Source of the DNA: Candidatus Tagabacteria bacterium CG_4_10_14_0_2_um_filter_40_13
GTDB lineage: Bacteria > Patescibacteriota > Minisyncoccia > GCA-002779875
Length of the DNA: 12,934 nucleotides
Assembly: GCA_002792165.1 (NCBI GenBank)
Contig: PFNV01000017.1
Coordinates: 1 to 12,934 of the forward strand
Direction: 5' to 3'
In this document: one piece after another, positions 4,529 through 11,908 of the stretch
Numbering within the stretch: position 1 is the first letter of the stretch
Layout: every line of letters begins with the position of its first letter
The notes under the pieces: model-generated
What the model was told of the DNA's origin: nothing
The model's input: the letters and a program-made list of their open reading frames with translations, nothing else
The model's database searches: none
Position numbers and translations under genes: made by a program

Positions 4529-6248
4529 TTACGGTCTGCCTGGAACCGACTTCTTCCACGCCTTTTACTGTTTTGAGGCGCGTTTTTATTTTAGAAAGCT
4601 GCTCTTTATGTTTTGGTTTAAAAATTATATGAACGCGGGGATAATTCGCGTCTTTTTCCACGGAAAAATCCTGAATATTGATATGATTGGAAGAAAACAC
4701 CTCGGAAATATCTTTTAAAAGGCCAACACGGTCCCTAGCAATAACGATAATTTCCGTTTTTTGTTCAATTTTTTCTTTTCCGGGAAACAATCCGAATAAA
4801 TGTCCTTCTTTTTTCAAAGCAGAGCGGATATGCCCTTTCGCCAGAGATGTTTTAGCAACATTAAGCCATTCCGTGTTCGGTTTTTTGTTTTTTTGGGTGA
4901 TAATTTCAACTATGTCGCCTGAAACAAGCTGGTGGTCAAACGGCGCTATCCTGTTATTTACTTTCGCGCCCGCCATATGGTCGCCTATTTCTGAATGAAT
5001 ATTGTAGGCGAAATCTATTGGCGTCGCTCCTGCGGGAAGGTCGACAACATCTCCTTTCGGAGTAAGGATGAAAACTCTGTCTTTAAAAAAATCTATTTTT
5101 AAAGATTCAAGAAATGATTTATCGGATGAAGTATTTTTATCAAAAGCACTGTGCCATTCTCTCAATTGTTTGACCCAATGGAATTTTGAGGATTGTAGTT
5201 TTGTTCCGGAAACCGGTTTTCCCTCCATTTCCCACGCCCAGTGCGCGGCAATGCCGCATTCGGCTTTATTGTGCATCTCCGGAGTGCGGATTTGGAATTC
5301 AGTGATATTGCTTTCTACGCAAAATACTGTTGTGTGCAAGCTTTGATATCCGTTTTGTTTCGGTAAGGCGATATAATCTTTAATCCTGCCCGGCAGAGGC
5401 CTCCATAATTTATGAATAACGCCGAGGGTCGCGTAACAACTTTCAATACTGCCGACAATAATACGGATGGCAATCAAATCGGTGATGAGATTCCAATCCA
5501 TATTATAGCGGAGAAGTTTTTTCCAAAGACTGTAGTAATGTTTTGTCCGCGAATGAATATCAATTATTTTAATTTTTTCTTTTATCAGCTCCTTTTCGAC
5601 GATAGGAATGATTTTTTCCAGATATTTTTCTCTTTGAGACATTTTTTCCTTCAGTTCTTTCTGTATGTATTCGTATTCTTCCGGATAAGCGTATTGAAAA
5701 GCCAAATCTTCAAGTTTTGCTTTAAGTTCTCCCATGCCGAGGCGGTCGGCTAGGGGAGCGTAAATTTCCAGGGTTTCAAGGCTGATGCGTTTTCGATCCC
5801 TTTCGGGAAGGGCCGAAATTGTTTGCATATTATGAAGCCGGTCCAATAATTTTATGATGACGACGCGGATATCTCGGGATATCGCTAAAAACATTTTTCG
5901 CGCCGATTCTACTGTTTTTTCGTCGCTTTGAAGATGAATAACGTTGACTTTTGTGAGAGCGTTTACTAAAAAAGTCACTTCGTCGCCGAATTTTTTTTTA
6001 ACAGTTTTGAGGTCGGTTGAAGTGTCTTCTACGGTGTCATGGAGGAGGGCGGCGGTTACCGCTTTCGCGTCCAATCCTATTTCGGCGGTCTTGAGCGATA
6101 CTTCAATTGGGTGGATGATATACTCTTCGCCTGAAGCGCGTTTTTGGCCCTGATGGCTCAAAGACGCCAATTCAAAACCCGACTCGATGAATTTTAAATC
6201 CTCATCGGTATATTGAGGCAATTGTTTTTTATATTCTTCCCAAGTCAT
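4521..6248 (-). CDS. rel: RelA/SpoT homologue (bifunctional-type (p)ppGpp synthetase/hydrolase), shortened regulatory half
   Basis: Rel makes (p)ppGpp from ATP and GDP/GTP and also hydrolyses it, driving the stringent response on ribosomes. The 575-residue protein has the HD hydrolase domain (H46, the HD pair H70-D71 in LLHDTVEDT, E74-D75, D136 in LLDRLHNM). The synthetase domain spans about 225-345 (DLIAIRIIV 257-265, GRIKDYIALPKQNGYQSLHT 287-306). RIKD at 288-291 fits the RxKD pattern of bifunctional enzymes rather than the ExDD of RelA. A TGS domain (about 388-450) and a C-terminal ACT/RRM (about 497-572) are present. Full-length Rel proteins are usually about 700-750 residues; here only the beginning of the helical region (WLNVAKTSLAKGHIRSALKKE, 461-481) remains and the cysteine zinc-finger domain is absent. 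Its promoter predicts a leaderless mRNA. It overlaps the convergent parB by 8 bp. Confidence 0.95.
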   Translation of the reverse strand: MTWEEYKKQLPQYTDEDLKFIESGFELASLSHQGQKRASGEEYIIHPIEVSLKTAEIGLDAKAVTAALLHDTVEDTSTDLKTVKKKFGDEVTFLVNALTKVNVIHLQSDEKTVESARKMFLAISRDIRVVIIKLLDRLHNMQTISALPERDRKRISLETLEIYAPLADRLGMGELKAKLEDLAFQYAYPEEYEYIQKELKEKMSQREKYLEKIIPIVEKELIKEKIKIIDIHSRTKHYYSLWKKLLRYNMDWNLITDLIAIRIIVGSIESCYATLGVIHKLWRPLPGRIKDYIALPKQNGYQSLHTTVFCVESNITEFQIRTPEMHNKAECGIAAHWAWEMEGKPVSGTKLQSSKFHWVKQLREWHSAFDKNTSSDKSFLESLKIDFFKDRVFILTPKGDVVDLPAGATPIDFAYNIHSEIGDHMAGAKVNNRIAPFDHQLVSGDIVEIITQKNKKPNTEWLNVAKTSLAKGHIRSALKKEGHLFGLFPGKEKIEQKTEIIVIARDRVGLLKDISEVFSSNHINIQDFSVEKDANYPRVHIIFKPKHKEQLSKIKTRLKTVKGVEEVGSRQTVIK

Positions 6249-6254
6249 GAAATA

Positions 6255-6282
6255 ATTTTACGCCAATTCTTGACAAAATCAA
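6255..6282 (-). promoter_or_regulatory. Promoter of rel, predicted leaderless
   Basis: On the minus strand, TTGATT (6282-6277), 16-bp spacer, TAAAAT (6260-6255). The -10 ends 6 nt before the ATG at 6248, placing +1 on the A of ATG. It overlaps a plus-strand -35 at 6270-6275. Confidence 0.6.
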
Positions 6283-6298
6283 GACGATTTGATACTCT
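6270..6298 (+). promoter_or_regulatory. Candidate promoter pointing into the rel-topA gap
   Basis: A perfect TTGACA (6270-6275) is followed by 17 bp and a TACTCT -10 (6293-6298) preceded by TGa (extended -10). The -10 is weak, the -35 is ideal. The -35 lies inside the short inverted repeat CTTGA-caaaa-TCAAG (6269-6283), which also covers the -35 of rel, so one regulator could act on both. The predicted start is near 6305. Confidence 0.4.
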
Positions 6299-6338
6299 TA
6301 ATTAAGTAATCCAAAAATTTGTTCCGGCAGTTCTCAAC

Positions 6339-6376
6339 TATCCCTAATCTGTGGCGATAGCGTAAAGTTAGGGATA
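6339..6376. repeat. Perfect 9-bp inverted repeat TATCCCTAA / TTAGGGATA
   Basis: The arms at 6339-6347 and 6368-6376 flank a 20-nt loop containing GTGGCGATAGCG. It lies 10 bp before the second copy of the 34-bp palindrome. Confidence 0.65.
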
Positions 6377-6386
6377 CCTCTTAAAA

Positions 6387-6420
6387 TTAGACAATTTCTA
6401 CGACCGTTGAAATAGTCTAA
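6387..6420 (+). repeat. 34-bp imperfect palindromic repeat, copy 2
   Basis: It starts TTAGACAA, has the core TACGACCGTTGA and ends AGTCTAA. Compared with copy 1 (191-224, minus strand) it differs at repeat positions 9, 12, 18, 25, 26 and 28 only. The outer six bases on each side (TTAGAC / GTCTAA) and almost all of the central 12 are kept. Here an inner stem TTTC/GAAA can form, which copy 1 lacks, so the core sequence is better conserved than the inner pairing. Confidence 0.75.
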
Positions 6421-6442
6421 TTTTTGGAAAATTTGGAAAAAT

Positions 6443-6470
6443 AAAAGTCAGCGATTTTTTGCTGACTTTT
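6443..6470. terminator. Bidirectional rho-independent terminator at the end of topA
   Basis: A perfect 10-bp stem AAAAGTCAGC / GCTGACTTTT (extendable by two A-T pairs) with an 8-nt loop. On the minus strand it begins within the topA stop codon and is followed by ATTTTTCC, so it ends the topA transcript. On the plus strand it is followed by A and then eight T (6472-6479), the better tail of the two, which suggests a plus-strand transcript also ends here. Confidence 0.8.
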
Positions 6471-8571
6471 ATTTTTTTTCCTTCTTGGATTTCCTGCCGT
6501 ATTTGAATATGCAGTTTTTATTGGAACATTTTTCTTGTCCTCGCAGTTCAATCATTCCTGCGTTGCATTCGGGACAGAGTTTTCCCGTAGGCTTTTGCCA
6601 TGTGGCAAACGTGCATTTTGGCCAGTTCGCGCAACCGTAAAAAATGCGGCCGCGTCTGGTTTTTCGCACCACGATTTGTCCTTCTTTGCAGAGCGGACAG
6701 ACTATATTGATTTTTTCCGGCGGGAGTTCTTTCGTCGTTTTGCATTCTGGAAAGCCGGAGCATGCTATAAATTTTCCGAAACGGCCGAAGCGGATTATCA
6801 TCGGCTTGCCGCATTTTTCGCAAACTTCTTTTGTTGGTTCCGTAAGATTCTGTTTTTCCACCGATTCATACTTTTCTTTAAGATTTTTTTCGAAAGGAAC
6901 GTAAAATTCTCTGATGACCGAAACCCAATTCTTTTTGTTTTCGGCTATATCATCGAGATTGTTTTCCATCATGGCGGTAAAATTAATATCGACTATTGCG
7001 GGAAAATTTTCTGCCAAAAGATCAACAACTTTTTCGCCTATTTCTGAAGGTAGAAAATGTTTTTGAGGGTCTTTGGCGACATAGCCGCGGCTTTCAATAG
7101 TGGACATAATAGGCGCGTAAGTGGAAGGACGGCCGATTTCGAATTTTTCGAGGGCTTTAACGAGCGAAGCTTCGGTATAGCGCGGCGGCGGTTCTGTTTG
7201 GTGTTCGGTTGATTCGACATTTTTCAAATTAATTTTTTCGCCTTGGGAAATTTCCGGGAGTATTTTTTCTTCTATTTTTGAAGGATAGATTTTCAGAAAT
7301 CCATCGAATTTCATTACTGACCCATCAGTCTGCAGAAGATAATTTTTTTCCGAAGAAGTTTCCGCTCCGATGGTTATGCTGGTTTGTTCAAAAATCGCAT
7401 TGGGCATCTGTGTCGCGACGAACCGTTGCCAGATGAGTTTATAGAGTTTGTATTGGTCCGGTGTAAGGTTTTCTTTGATGGAATCGGGAGTTCTTGCGGG
7501 ATTTGTCGGCCTTACGGCTTCGTGCGCTTCTTGGCTGGTTCGCGATTTTGTTTTGAAGTAGCGTGGTGTTTCAAGGCAGTATTTTTTTCCAAGTTCGGTT
7601 TCCAAAAAATTCCGCGCGTTTTTTAGAGCCTCTTCGGCAATATTCACCGAGTCGGTTCGCATGTAAGTGATGAGACCGGTTGCTTCTTTTGCGATTTTCA
7701 TGCCTTCGTAAAGCTGTTGGCTGATAAGCATTGTTTTTTTAGCGGAGAAATGAAGATGCTGCCAGGCGGTTTGCTGTAAGGTGCTTGTAATAAAAGGAGG
7801 CGAGGGTCTTCTTTCGATTGTCCGAGGTTCTATTTCTCTGATTTCGAAATCCGCTTTTTTCAAATCAGCGATAATGTTTTCCGCTTCTTCGTTATTTTTC
7901 AGGCCGGGAGGAGGAATCGGTTCGCCGTTAATTTTCATTAAAAGCGCTTCTAAAGCCCCTTCTTTTCTCGTGATAAGATTGGCGACGATAGTCCAATAGG
8001 CTTCCGGCTTAAAAGCGCGTATTTCTTTTTCGCGGTCAACTATGAGGCGCAGGGCAACGGATTGCACTCTGCCGGCGGAAAGCCCGCTCAAAAGTTTTTT
8101 CCAAAGAAAAGGCGAAAGCTTGTATCCCACGAGGCGGTCTAAAACTCTTCTTGCTTGCTGGGCATTTACGAGATTGATATCAATTTCGCGAGGGTTTTCC
8201 AGGGCCTCTTTAATGGCATTTTTAGTGATTTCATGAAAGGCAATGCGTTCGACGCTTTTGATGTTTTTGTGTTTATTTACATCAAGCGCCTTAAGAAGAT
8301 GCCAGGCAATAGCTTCGCCTTCACGGTCCTCGTCGGTTGCGAGAATTAGTTTGTCGGCTTTCTCTAAAGCCTCTTTTAGATGGGTGACTGTTTTTTGCGC
8401 TTTGCGGGGAATAATGTAATGTGGTTCGAAATCTTTTTCAACATCAATAGCCAGTTTGCTTTTAGGTAAATCTCTTACGTGTCCGTAAGTTGATTCGATA
8501 TTGAAATCCTGGTTTAGGAAATGAGATATCGTTTTAGCTTTTGTCGGAGATTCCACTATTACTAATTTCAT
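6469..8571 (-). CDS. topA: DNA topoisomerase I (type IA) with three zinc ribbons
   Basis: TopA relaxes negative supercoils by cutting one strand through a 5'-phosphotyrosine. The 700-residue protein opens with the Toprim domain: Glu7 in VESPTKAKT and the acidic triad D80, D82, E84 in TDEDREGEAIAWH. NAQQARRVLDRLVGYKLSP (136-154) and LSAGRVQSVALRLIVDRE (164-181) are family blocks. The active-site tyrosine is Tyr303 in ITYMRTDS (301-308), followed by EAHEAVRPT (348-356) and FEIGRPSTYAPI (477-488). The tail has three Cys4 zinc ribbons: C584/C587/C604/C610, C625/C628/C647/C653 and C666/C669/C682/C687, ending in a lysine-rich tip. Length and domains are complete. It lies downstream of dprA on the same strand, a gene order shared with many bacteria. 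Its own promoter predicts a leaderless mRNA, and a strong terminator overlaps its stop. Confidence 0.98.
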   Translation of the reverse strand: MKLVIVESPTKAKTISHFLNQDFNIESTYGHVRDLPKSKLAIDVEKDFEPHYIIPRKAQKTVTHLKEALEKADKLILATDEDREGEAIAWHLLKALDVNKHKNIKSVERIAFHEITKNAIKEALENPREIDINLVNAQQARRVLDRLVGYKLSPFLWKKLLSGLSAGRVQSVALRLIVDREKEIRAFKPEAYWTIVANLITRKEGALEALLMKINGEPIPPPGLKNNEEAENIIADLKKADFEIREIEPRTIERRPSPPFITSTLQQTAWQHLHFSAKKTMLISQQLYEGMKIAKEATGLITYMRTDSVNIAEEALKNARNFLETELGKKYCLETPRYFKTKSRTSQEAHEAVRPTNPARTPDSIKENLTPDQYKLYKLIWQRFVATQMPNAIFEQTSITIGAETSSEKNYLLQTDGSVMKFDGFLKIYPSKIEEKILPEISQGEKINLKNVESTEHQTEPPPRYTEASLVKALEKFEIGRPSTYAPIMSTIESRGYVAKDPQKHFLPSEIGEKVVDLLAENFPAIVDINFTAMMENNLDDIAENKKNWVSVIREFYVPFEKNLKEKYESVEKQNLTEPTKEVCEKCGKPMIIRFGRFGKFIACSGFPECKTTKELPPEKINIVCPLCKEGQIVVRKTRRGRIFYGCANWPKCTFATWQKPTGKLCPECNAGMIELRGQEKCSNKNCIFKYGRKSKKEKK

Positions 8572-8578
8572 GGTATTG

Positions 8579-8587
8579 ATTATAACA
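8579..8587 (-). promoter_or_regulatory. Extended -10 promoter of topA, predicted leaderless
   Basis: On the minus strand TG-t-TATAAT (8587-8579) is a perfect -10 with the extended TGn. The -35 region 17 bp upstream is only T-rich. The -10 ends 7 nt before the ATG at 8571, so +1 falls at or next to the start codon. It gives topA a promoter separate from dprA. Confidence 0.65.
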
Positions 8588-8660
8588 AAATTATCATAAT
8601 TATAAAAACATATTAATGGTTTCTTTATCTTACGATAAGTTTTTAACGTAGATTCTATGT

Positions 8661-8683
8661 TCTGCTTTCCGCGCTCTGCTTTC
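8661..8683. repeat. Short direct repeat TCTGCTTTC at the end of dprA
   Basis: Two exact 9-bp copies at 8661-8669 and 8675-8683, 14 bp apart, just past the dprA stop codon and touching it. GTAGA (8648-8652) and TCTAC (8682-8686) bracket them as a short inverted repeat. No function is evident; no convincing dprA terminator was found in the 111-bp dprA-topA gap. Confidence 0.4.
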
Positions 8684-9741
8684 TACATTCTAAAAATTTC
8701 GCCGCCGGATTCTTTGATGATGCCCCGGATTTCTAAAATACTTAATGCAGGATTTATTTCTTTGGCCGGTAGACCGAGTTTTCTGATGAGTTCATCGCGG
8801 GTCATGGGTTCGATTAAAGCAGAAACAATTTTTTCTTCAAGAGAGGAGAGGGCGATTTTTTCTTTTTCAGCTGTTTCAATTTCAAAACCGAGCAGCCGCA
8901 AAATGTCTTCGCCGGAGGTAACAGGAGCAGCGCCCGTTTTGATAAGATTATTCGTTCCTTTTGAGTTTTCGGAAAAAATTGAGCCGGGCAGAGCAAACAC
9001 GTCGCGATTGTAATCAACCGCGAAATTAGCCGTAATTAGAGCTCCGCTTTTTTCCGGCGCCTCCACCACAAAAATCCCTTTTGAAAGCCCGGCAATGATT
9101 CTGTTCCTTTGGGGAAAGGTATGAAGAGCGGCTTTCATGGCGTAAGGGTATTCGGAAATGACGCATCCGCCTTTTTCCGCTATTTCCTGTGATAGCCGGA
9201 GATTCTGCCGGGGATATAAAACTTCGTCGCTTAATCCCGAGCCGAGCACGGCTATTGTTTTCATATTATTTGAAATTGCGGTTTTGTGGCTGATCGTGTC
9301 TATGCCTATGGCAAGGCCGCTTACAATGACTATTTTGTATTCGGCTAGTTCGGAAACGATTTTTTCGCACGCTTCTTTGCCGTAAGTAGAACATCTTCTT
9401 GTGCCGACAACGCCGAGATGAATAAGATTTTCGTCGGGTAGATTCCCTTTCATATATATAAGCTCGGGAGGGAATGGCGTTTCTTTAAGCAGGCGGGGAA
9501 AATCTTTTTTCAGAATGATTTTTATCCTCTCTTTTTCTAAAATAGAAAATTCGGCTTCAGGGTCGATTTTTTTATGGAAATCTTCAAGCTCCTTAAGATT
9601 TATTATATTTTTAATTTCAGAAATAGGCGCCTTCCAGGCAACGGCGAAACTGCCGTAATACTCGCAGATTTTTTTGAGCCGTATGGGCCCGATTTCCTGC
9701 GCCTGATTAAACGCATTGGCGTAAATTTTCTCGGTTTCCAT
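8683..9741 (-). CDS. dprA: DNA-processing protein DprA (Smf family)
   Basis: DprA protects incoming single-stranded DNA during natural transformation and loads RecA onto it. The 352-residue protein has an N-terminal helical HhH/SAM-like region (about 1-60). The Rossmann-type core follows, with VVGTRRCSTYG (111-121), VSGLAIGIDTISHK (140-153), VLGSGLSDEVLYP (165-177), ISEYP (195-199), FPQRNRIIAGLSKGIFVVEA (209-228) and SGALITANFA (232-241), then NRDVFALPG (245-253) and SKGTNNLI (260-267). A C-terminal winged-helix DML1-like domain spans about 298-350. The ATG at 9741 is chosen because it begins the conserved region and lies 9 nt after a -10 box; the open frame extends further upstream only into promoter DNA. 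Natural DNA uptake is a reasonable inference, but no other competence gene is in the window. Confidence 0.96.
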   Translation of the reverse strand: METEKIYANAFNQAQEIGPIRLKKICEYYGSFAVAWKAPISEIKNIINLKELEDFHKKIDPEAEFSILEKERIKIILKKDFPRLLKETPFPPELIYMKGNLPDENLIHLGVVGTRRCSTYGKEACEKIVSELAEYKIVIVSGLAIGIDTISHKTAISNNMKTIAVLGSGLSDEVLYPRQNLRLSQEIAEKGGCVISEYPYAMKAALHTFPQRNRIIAGLSKGIFVVEAPEKSGALITANFAVDYNRDVFALPGSIFSENSKGTNNLIKTGAAPVTSGEDILRLLGFEIETAEKEKIALSSLEEKIVSALIEPMTRDELIRKLGLPAKEINPALSILEIRGIIKESGGEIFRM

Positions 9742-9750
9742 CGCTATTTC

Positions 9751-9779
9751 ATTGTATATGCAGAAATTTACATTGTAAA
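9751..9779 (-). promoter_or_regulatory. Promoter of dprA
   Basis: On the minus strand, TTTACA (9779-9774, 5 of 6 consensus), 17-bp spacer, TACAAT (9756-9751). The start would be about 2-3 nt before the ATG at 9741, giving an almost leaderless mRNA. Its -35 overlaps the -35 of the divergent serS promoter. Confidence 0.6.
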
Positions 9780-9801
9780 ATTGTTTTAATTTCTTTATTA
9801 T
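9773..9801 (+). promoter_or_regulatory. Promoter of the serS-ftsQ-capA operon, predicted leaderless
   Basis: TTGTAA (9773-9778), 17-bp spacer, TATTAT (9796-9801). The -10 ends 7 nt before the serS ATG at 9809. No Shine-Dalgarno is present; the sequence before ATG is all A and T. Confidence 0.6.
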
Positions 9802-9808
9802 ATAAATA

Positions 9809-11071
9809 ATGTTAGATATTAAATTTATCCGAGAAAATCCCGACCTTATCAAGGAAGCTGCTCGTAAAAAGCACATTGATTTCGATGTGGAAAAATTACT
9901 GCAAATAGACGAAGAAAAGAGAAAGATTTTAGCCGAAGCGGAAGATTTGCGCGCCAAACAAAATACTGCCAGCGAACAAATGCCTCAAATAAAAGAAGAT
10001 TCGGAAAGGCAAAAATTGATTACGGAAATGAAAGCGGTTAAAGAAGAGCTTTCCGCGAAAGAGGTTCGGCTTAAGGCAGTTGTTAAGGAATGGGAAAGTT
10101 TGATGTTTGATGTGCCCAATGTTCCGGACCCGTCTGTGCCCGAGGGGAATTCCGATTTGGATAACCGAGAAATTCGCAAATGGGGCGAAATTCCGGATTT
10201 TGGCTTTGAGTTGAAAAGCCACATTGAGCTGATGGAAAATTTGAACCTCGTTGATTTTGAACGCGGAGTGAAAGTGGCGGGTTTCAGGGGATATTTTTTG
10301 AAAGGCGACGCCGCTCTTTTATCGGTTGCCTTATGGCAGCTGGCTTTTGAGATGTGGGCAAAAAAAGGATTCGTTCCTCTTATCGCCCCTTCTTTGTGCC
10401 GCGAAATTAATTTTACCGGCAGCGGATGGCTTCCGCAGGGTAAAGAAGAAATTTACAAAACCCAGGACGATTTGTACTTAGCCGGAACTGCCGAAGTGCC
10501 GGTAATGGGTTTTCATCAGGATGAAATTCTTGAGGAAAAAGATTTGCCTAAAAAATATGTCGCTTTTTCTTCCTGTTATCGTCGAGAAGCCGGAAGTTAT
10601 GGAAAAGAAGAAAAAGGAATTTTTCGGCTTCACGAATTTATGAAAGTCGAGCAGGTTATTTTGTGCCGCGCCGACCACGAAGAATCCGTGAAATGGCACG
10701 AAGAAATTACCAAAAACTCGGAAGAAATTATGCAAGCGCTCGATATTCCTTATAGAGTGGTTTTAAATTGCGGCGCTGATTTGGGTTTGGGTCAGGTCAA
10801 AAAATACGACATAGAGGCATGGATTCCTTCGGAAGGGCGATATCGCGAAACCCATTCATCTTCTTATTTTCATGATTTTCAAACGCGGAGACTTGATATT
10901 CGCTATCGCTCGAGCGAAGGAAAAGTAAGATTTTGCCACTCTTTGAACAATACCGTTATAGCTACTCCCCGCGTTCTGATCGCGCTTCTGGAAAATAATC
11001 AGCAAAAAGACGGCTCCGTTAAGGTGCCGGAGATTTTAGTAAAATATATTGGGAAAAATATCATCTCTTAA
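9809..11071 (+). CDS. serS: Seryl-tRNA synthetase
   Basis: SerRS, a class-II synthetase, activates serine with ATP and charges tRNA-Ser, including on the ribosome-supply side for all serine codons. The protein has 420 residues, the usual length. The N-terminal long coiled-coil arm (about 28-98) recognises the tRNA's variable arm. The catalytic core shows TAEVP (227-231), motif 2 in SCYRREAGSYGKEEKGIFRL (255-274) followed by HEFMKVEQ (275-282), the serine-site segment ETHSSSYFHDFQTRR (347-361), and motif 3 NNTVIATPRVLIALLENNQ (380-398) with Arg388. The start at 9809 follows the -10 box by 7 nt. Its stop codon shares one base with the ftsQ ATG (TAATG), which suggests coupled translation. Confidence 0.98.
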   Translation: MLDIKFIRENPDLIKEAARKKHIDFDVEKLLQIDEEKRKILAEAEDLRAKQNTASEQMPQIKEDSERQKLITEMKAVKEELSAKEVRLKAVVKEWESLMFDVPNVPDPSVPEGNSDLDNREIRKWGEIPDFGFELKSHIELMENLNLVDFERGVKVAGFRGYFLKGDAALLSVALWQLAFEMWAKKGFVPLIAPSLCREINFTGSGWLPQGKEEIYKTQDDLYLAGTAEVPVMGFHQDEILEEKDLPKKYVAFSSCYRREAGSYGKEEKGIFRLHEFMKVEQVILCRADHEESVKWHEEITKNSEEIMQALDIPYRVVLNCGADLGLGQVKKYDIEAWIPSEGRYRETHSSSYFHDFQTRRLDIRYRSSEGKVRFCHSLNNTVIATPRVLIALLENNQQKDGSVKVPEILVKYIGKNIIS

Positions 11072-11901
11072 TGTCCGTTGACATCCTCATATCATCGCGG
11101 CGCGCGAAGCGCAAAGGATTGATTCTGAAAGCAGTTTTTTTCTTGCTCGGTTTTTTGATTTTTACGGCGGCTCTCGCAGCCTTTTTTTACATACCCAGAT
11201 TTAGGATTAAAGAAATTTCAATCAGCGGCGGAGAAACTCTGGATGCAAAACAATTCAAGGAAAAAGTGACGAACTTGCTAAACGGGAAATTTTACAAAAT
11301 TATTCCATATAATAATATTTTTATTTTTCCTGCCGAGAAAATTACGGCTGAACTTTCGCAAAAATTCCCGATTCTTAAAAAAATTACCATAGCCCGTGAT
11401 TTTTCACAAAATCTTTCCATTGTGATTGAAGAAAGGAAACCGGAAGCTATTTGGTGTTTAATTCCTGACAGCGAATTAGTTGCGACTTCAATAATTCGTA
11501 CGGCTGATTCGTGCGCCTTTGTCGACGAAAAAGGATTTATTTTCGGTCCGGCGCCCCTTTTTTCCGGAACAATTTTCCCGAAATTTTTCGATAAGCGCGA
11601 GCAGCCATCCGCTATAGGCAAAGAAATGATTTCTGACGCGGAGTTTCAAAAATTGCGCGCTTTTAAAGATTTGCTTGTTAAAAACGATATCAATGTAGTG
11701 AAAATCATTTTGCGAAACGAAGAAATATACGAAGTTTATTCTAAGGAGGGATGGTATATTTTATTGAATGCCAAGAATGAACCTAATCCCTCTTTTAATA
11801 ATTTAAAACTTGTTCTTGATACTCAAATAAAAGAAAAAAAGCTGAAGCTTGAATATATCGACCTTCGCTTCGGACAAAAAGTATTTTTCAAGTTTAGGTG
11901 A
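11071..11901 (+). CDS. ftsQ: FtsQ/DivIB-type cell-division protein
   Basis: FtsQ is a bitopic membrane protein that links early and late division proteins at the septum. The 276-residue sequence has a basic cytoplasmic start (SSRRAKRKG, 8-16), one membrane helix at about 18-40, and an outside POTRA domain at about 44-121 (RIKEISISGGETLDAKQFKEKV...ILKKITIARDF...LSIVIEERKPEAIW). A beta-rich domain follows, ending EYIDLRFGQKVFFKFR (261-276), a typical FtsQ C-terminal strand pair. Sequence identity in this family is low, so the call rests on topology, POTRA and the C-terminal motif. The start overlaps the serS stop by one base. capA follows after 7 bp. In many bacteria ftsQ is followed by ftsA and ftsZ, which are not seen here. 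Confidence 0.85.
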   Translation: MSVDILISSRRAKRKGLILKAVFFLLGFLIFTAALAAFFYIPRFRIKEISISGGETLDAKQFKEKVTNLLNGKFYKIIPYNNIFIFPAEKITAELSQKFPILKKITIARDFSQNLSIVIEERKPEAIWCLIPDSELVATSIIRTADSCAFVDEKGFIFGPAPLFSGTIFPKFFDKREQPSAIGKEMISDAEFQKLRAFKDLLVKNDINVVKIILRNEEIYEVYSKEGWYILLNAKNEPNPSFNNLKLVLDTQIKEKKLKLEYIDLRFGQKVFFKFR

Positions 11902-11908
11902 GGGAGAA

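Larger units (their letters stand above)
6305..6479 (+). ncRNA. Candidate small non-coding RNA of about 175 nt
   Basis: The segment runs from the candidate promoter start near 6305 to a terminator followed by eight T at 6472-6479. It contains no ATG and no useful open frame. Two separate inverted repeats (6339-6376 and 6387-6420) would fold as hairpins before the terminator stem (6443-6470). Its 3' end is antisense to the last codons of topA. It matches no RNA family I recognise. The alternative is that the hairpins are DNA sites or repeats and are not transcribed. Confidence 0.35.

Noticed and set aside
8590..8640. TTATC-gtaa-GATAA hairpin as a dprA terminator
   Set aside because: The stem is only five A/T-rich pairs and no T-run follows on the minus strand.
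9742..9957. N-terminal extension of dprA by 72 codons
   Set aside because: It would cover both divergent promoters and the start of serS, and the extra residues do not resemble DprA.
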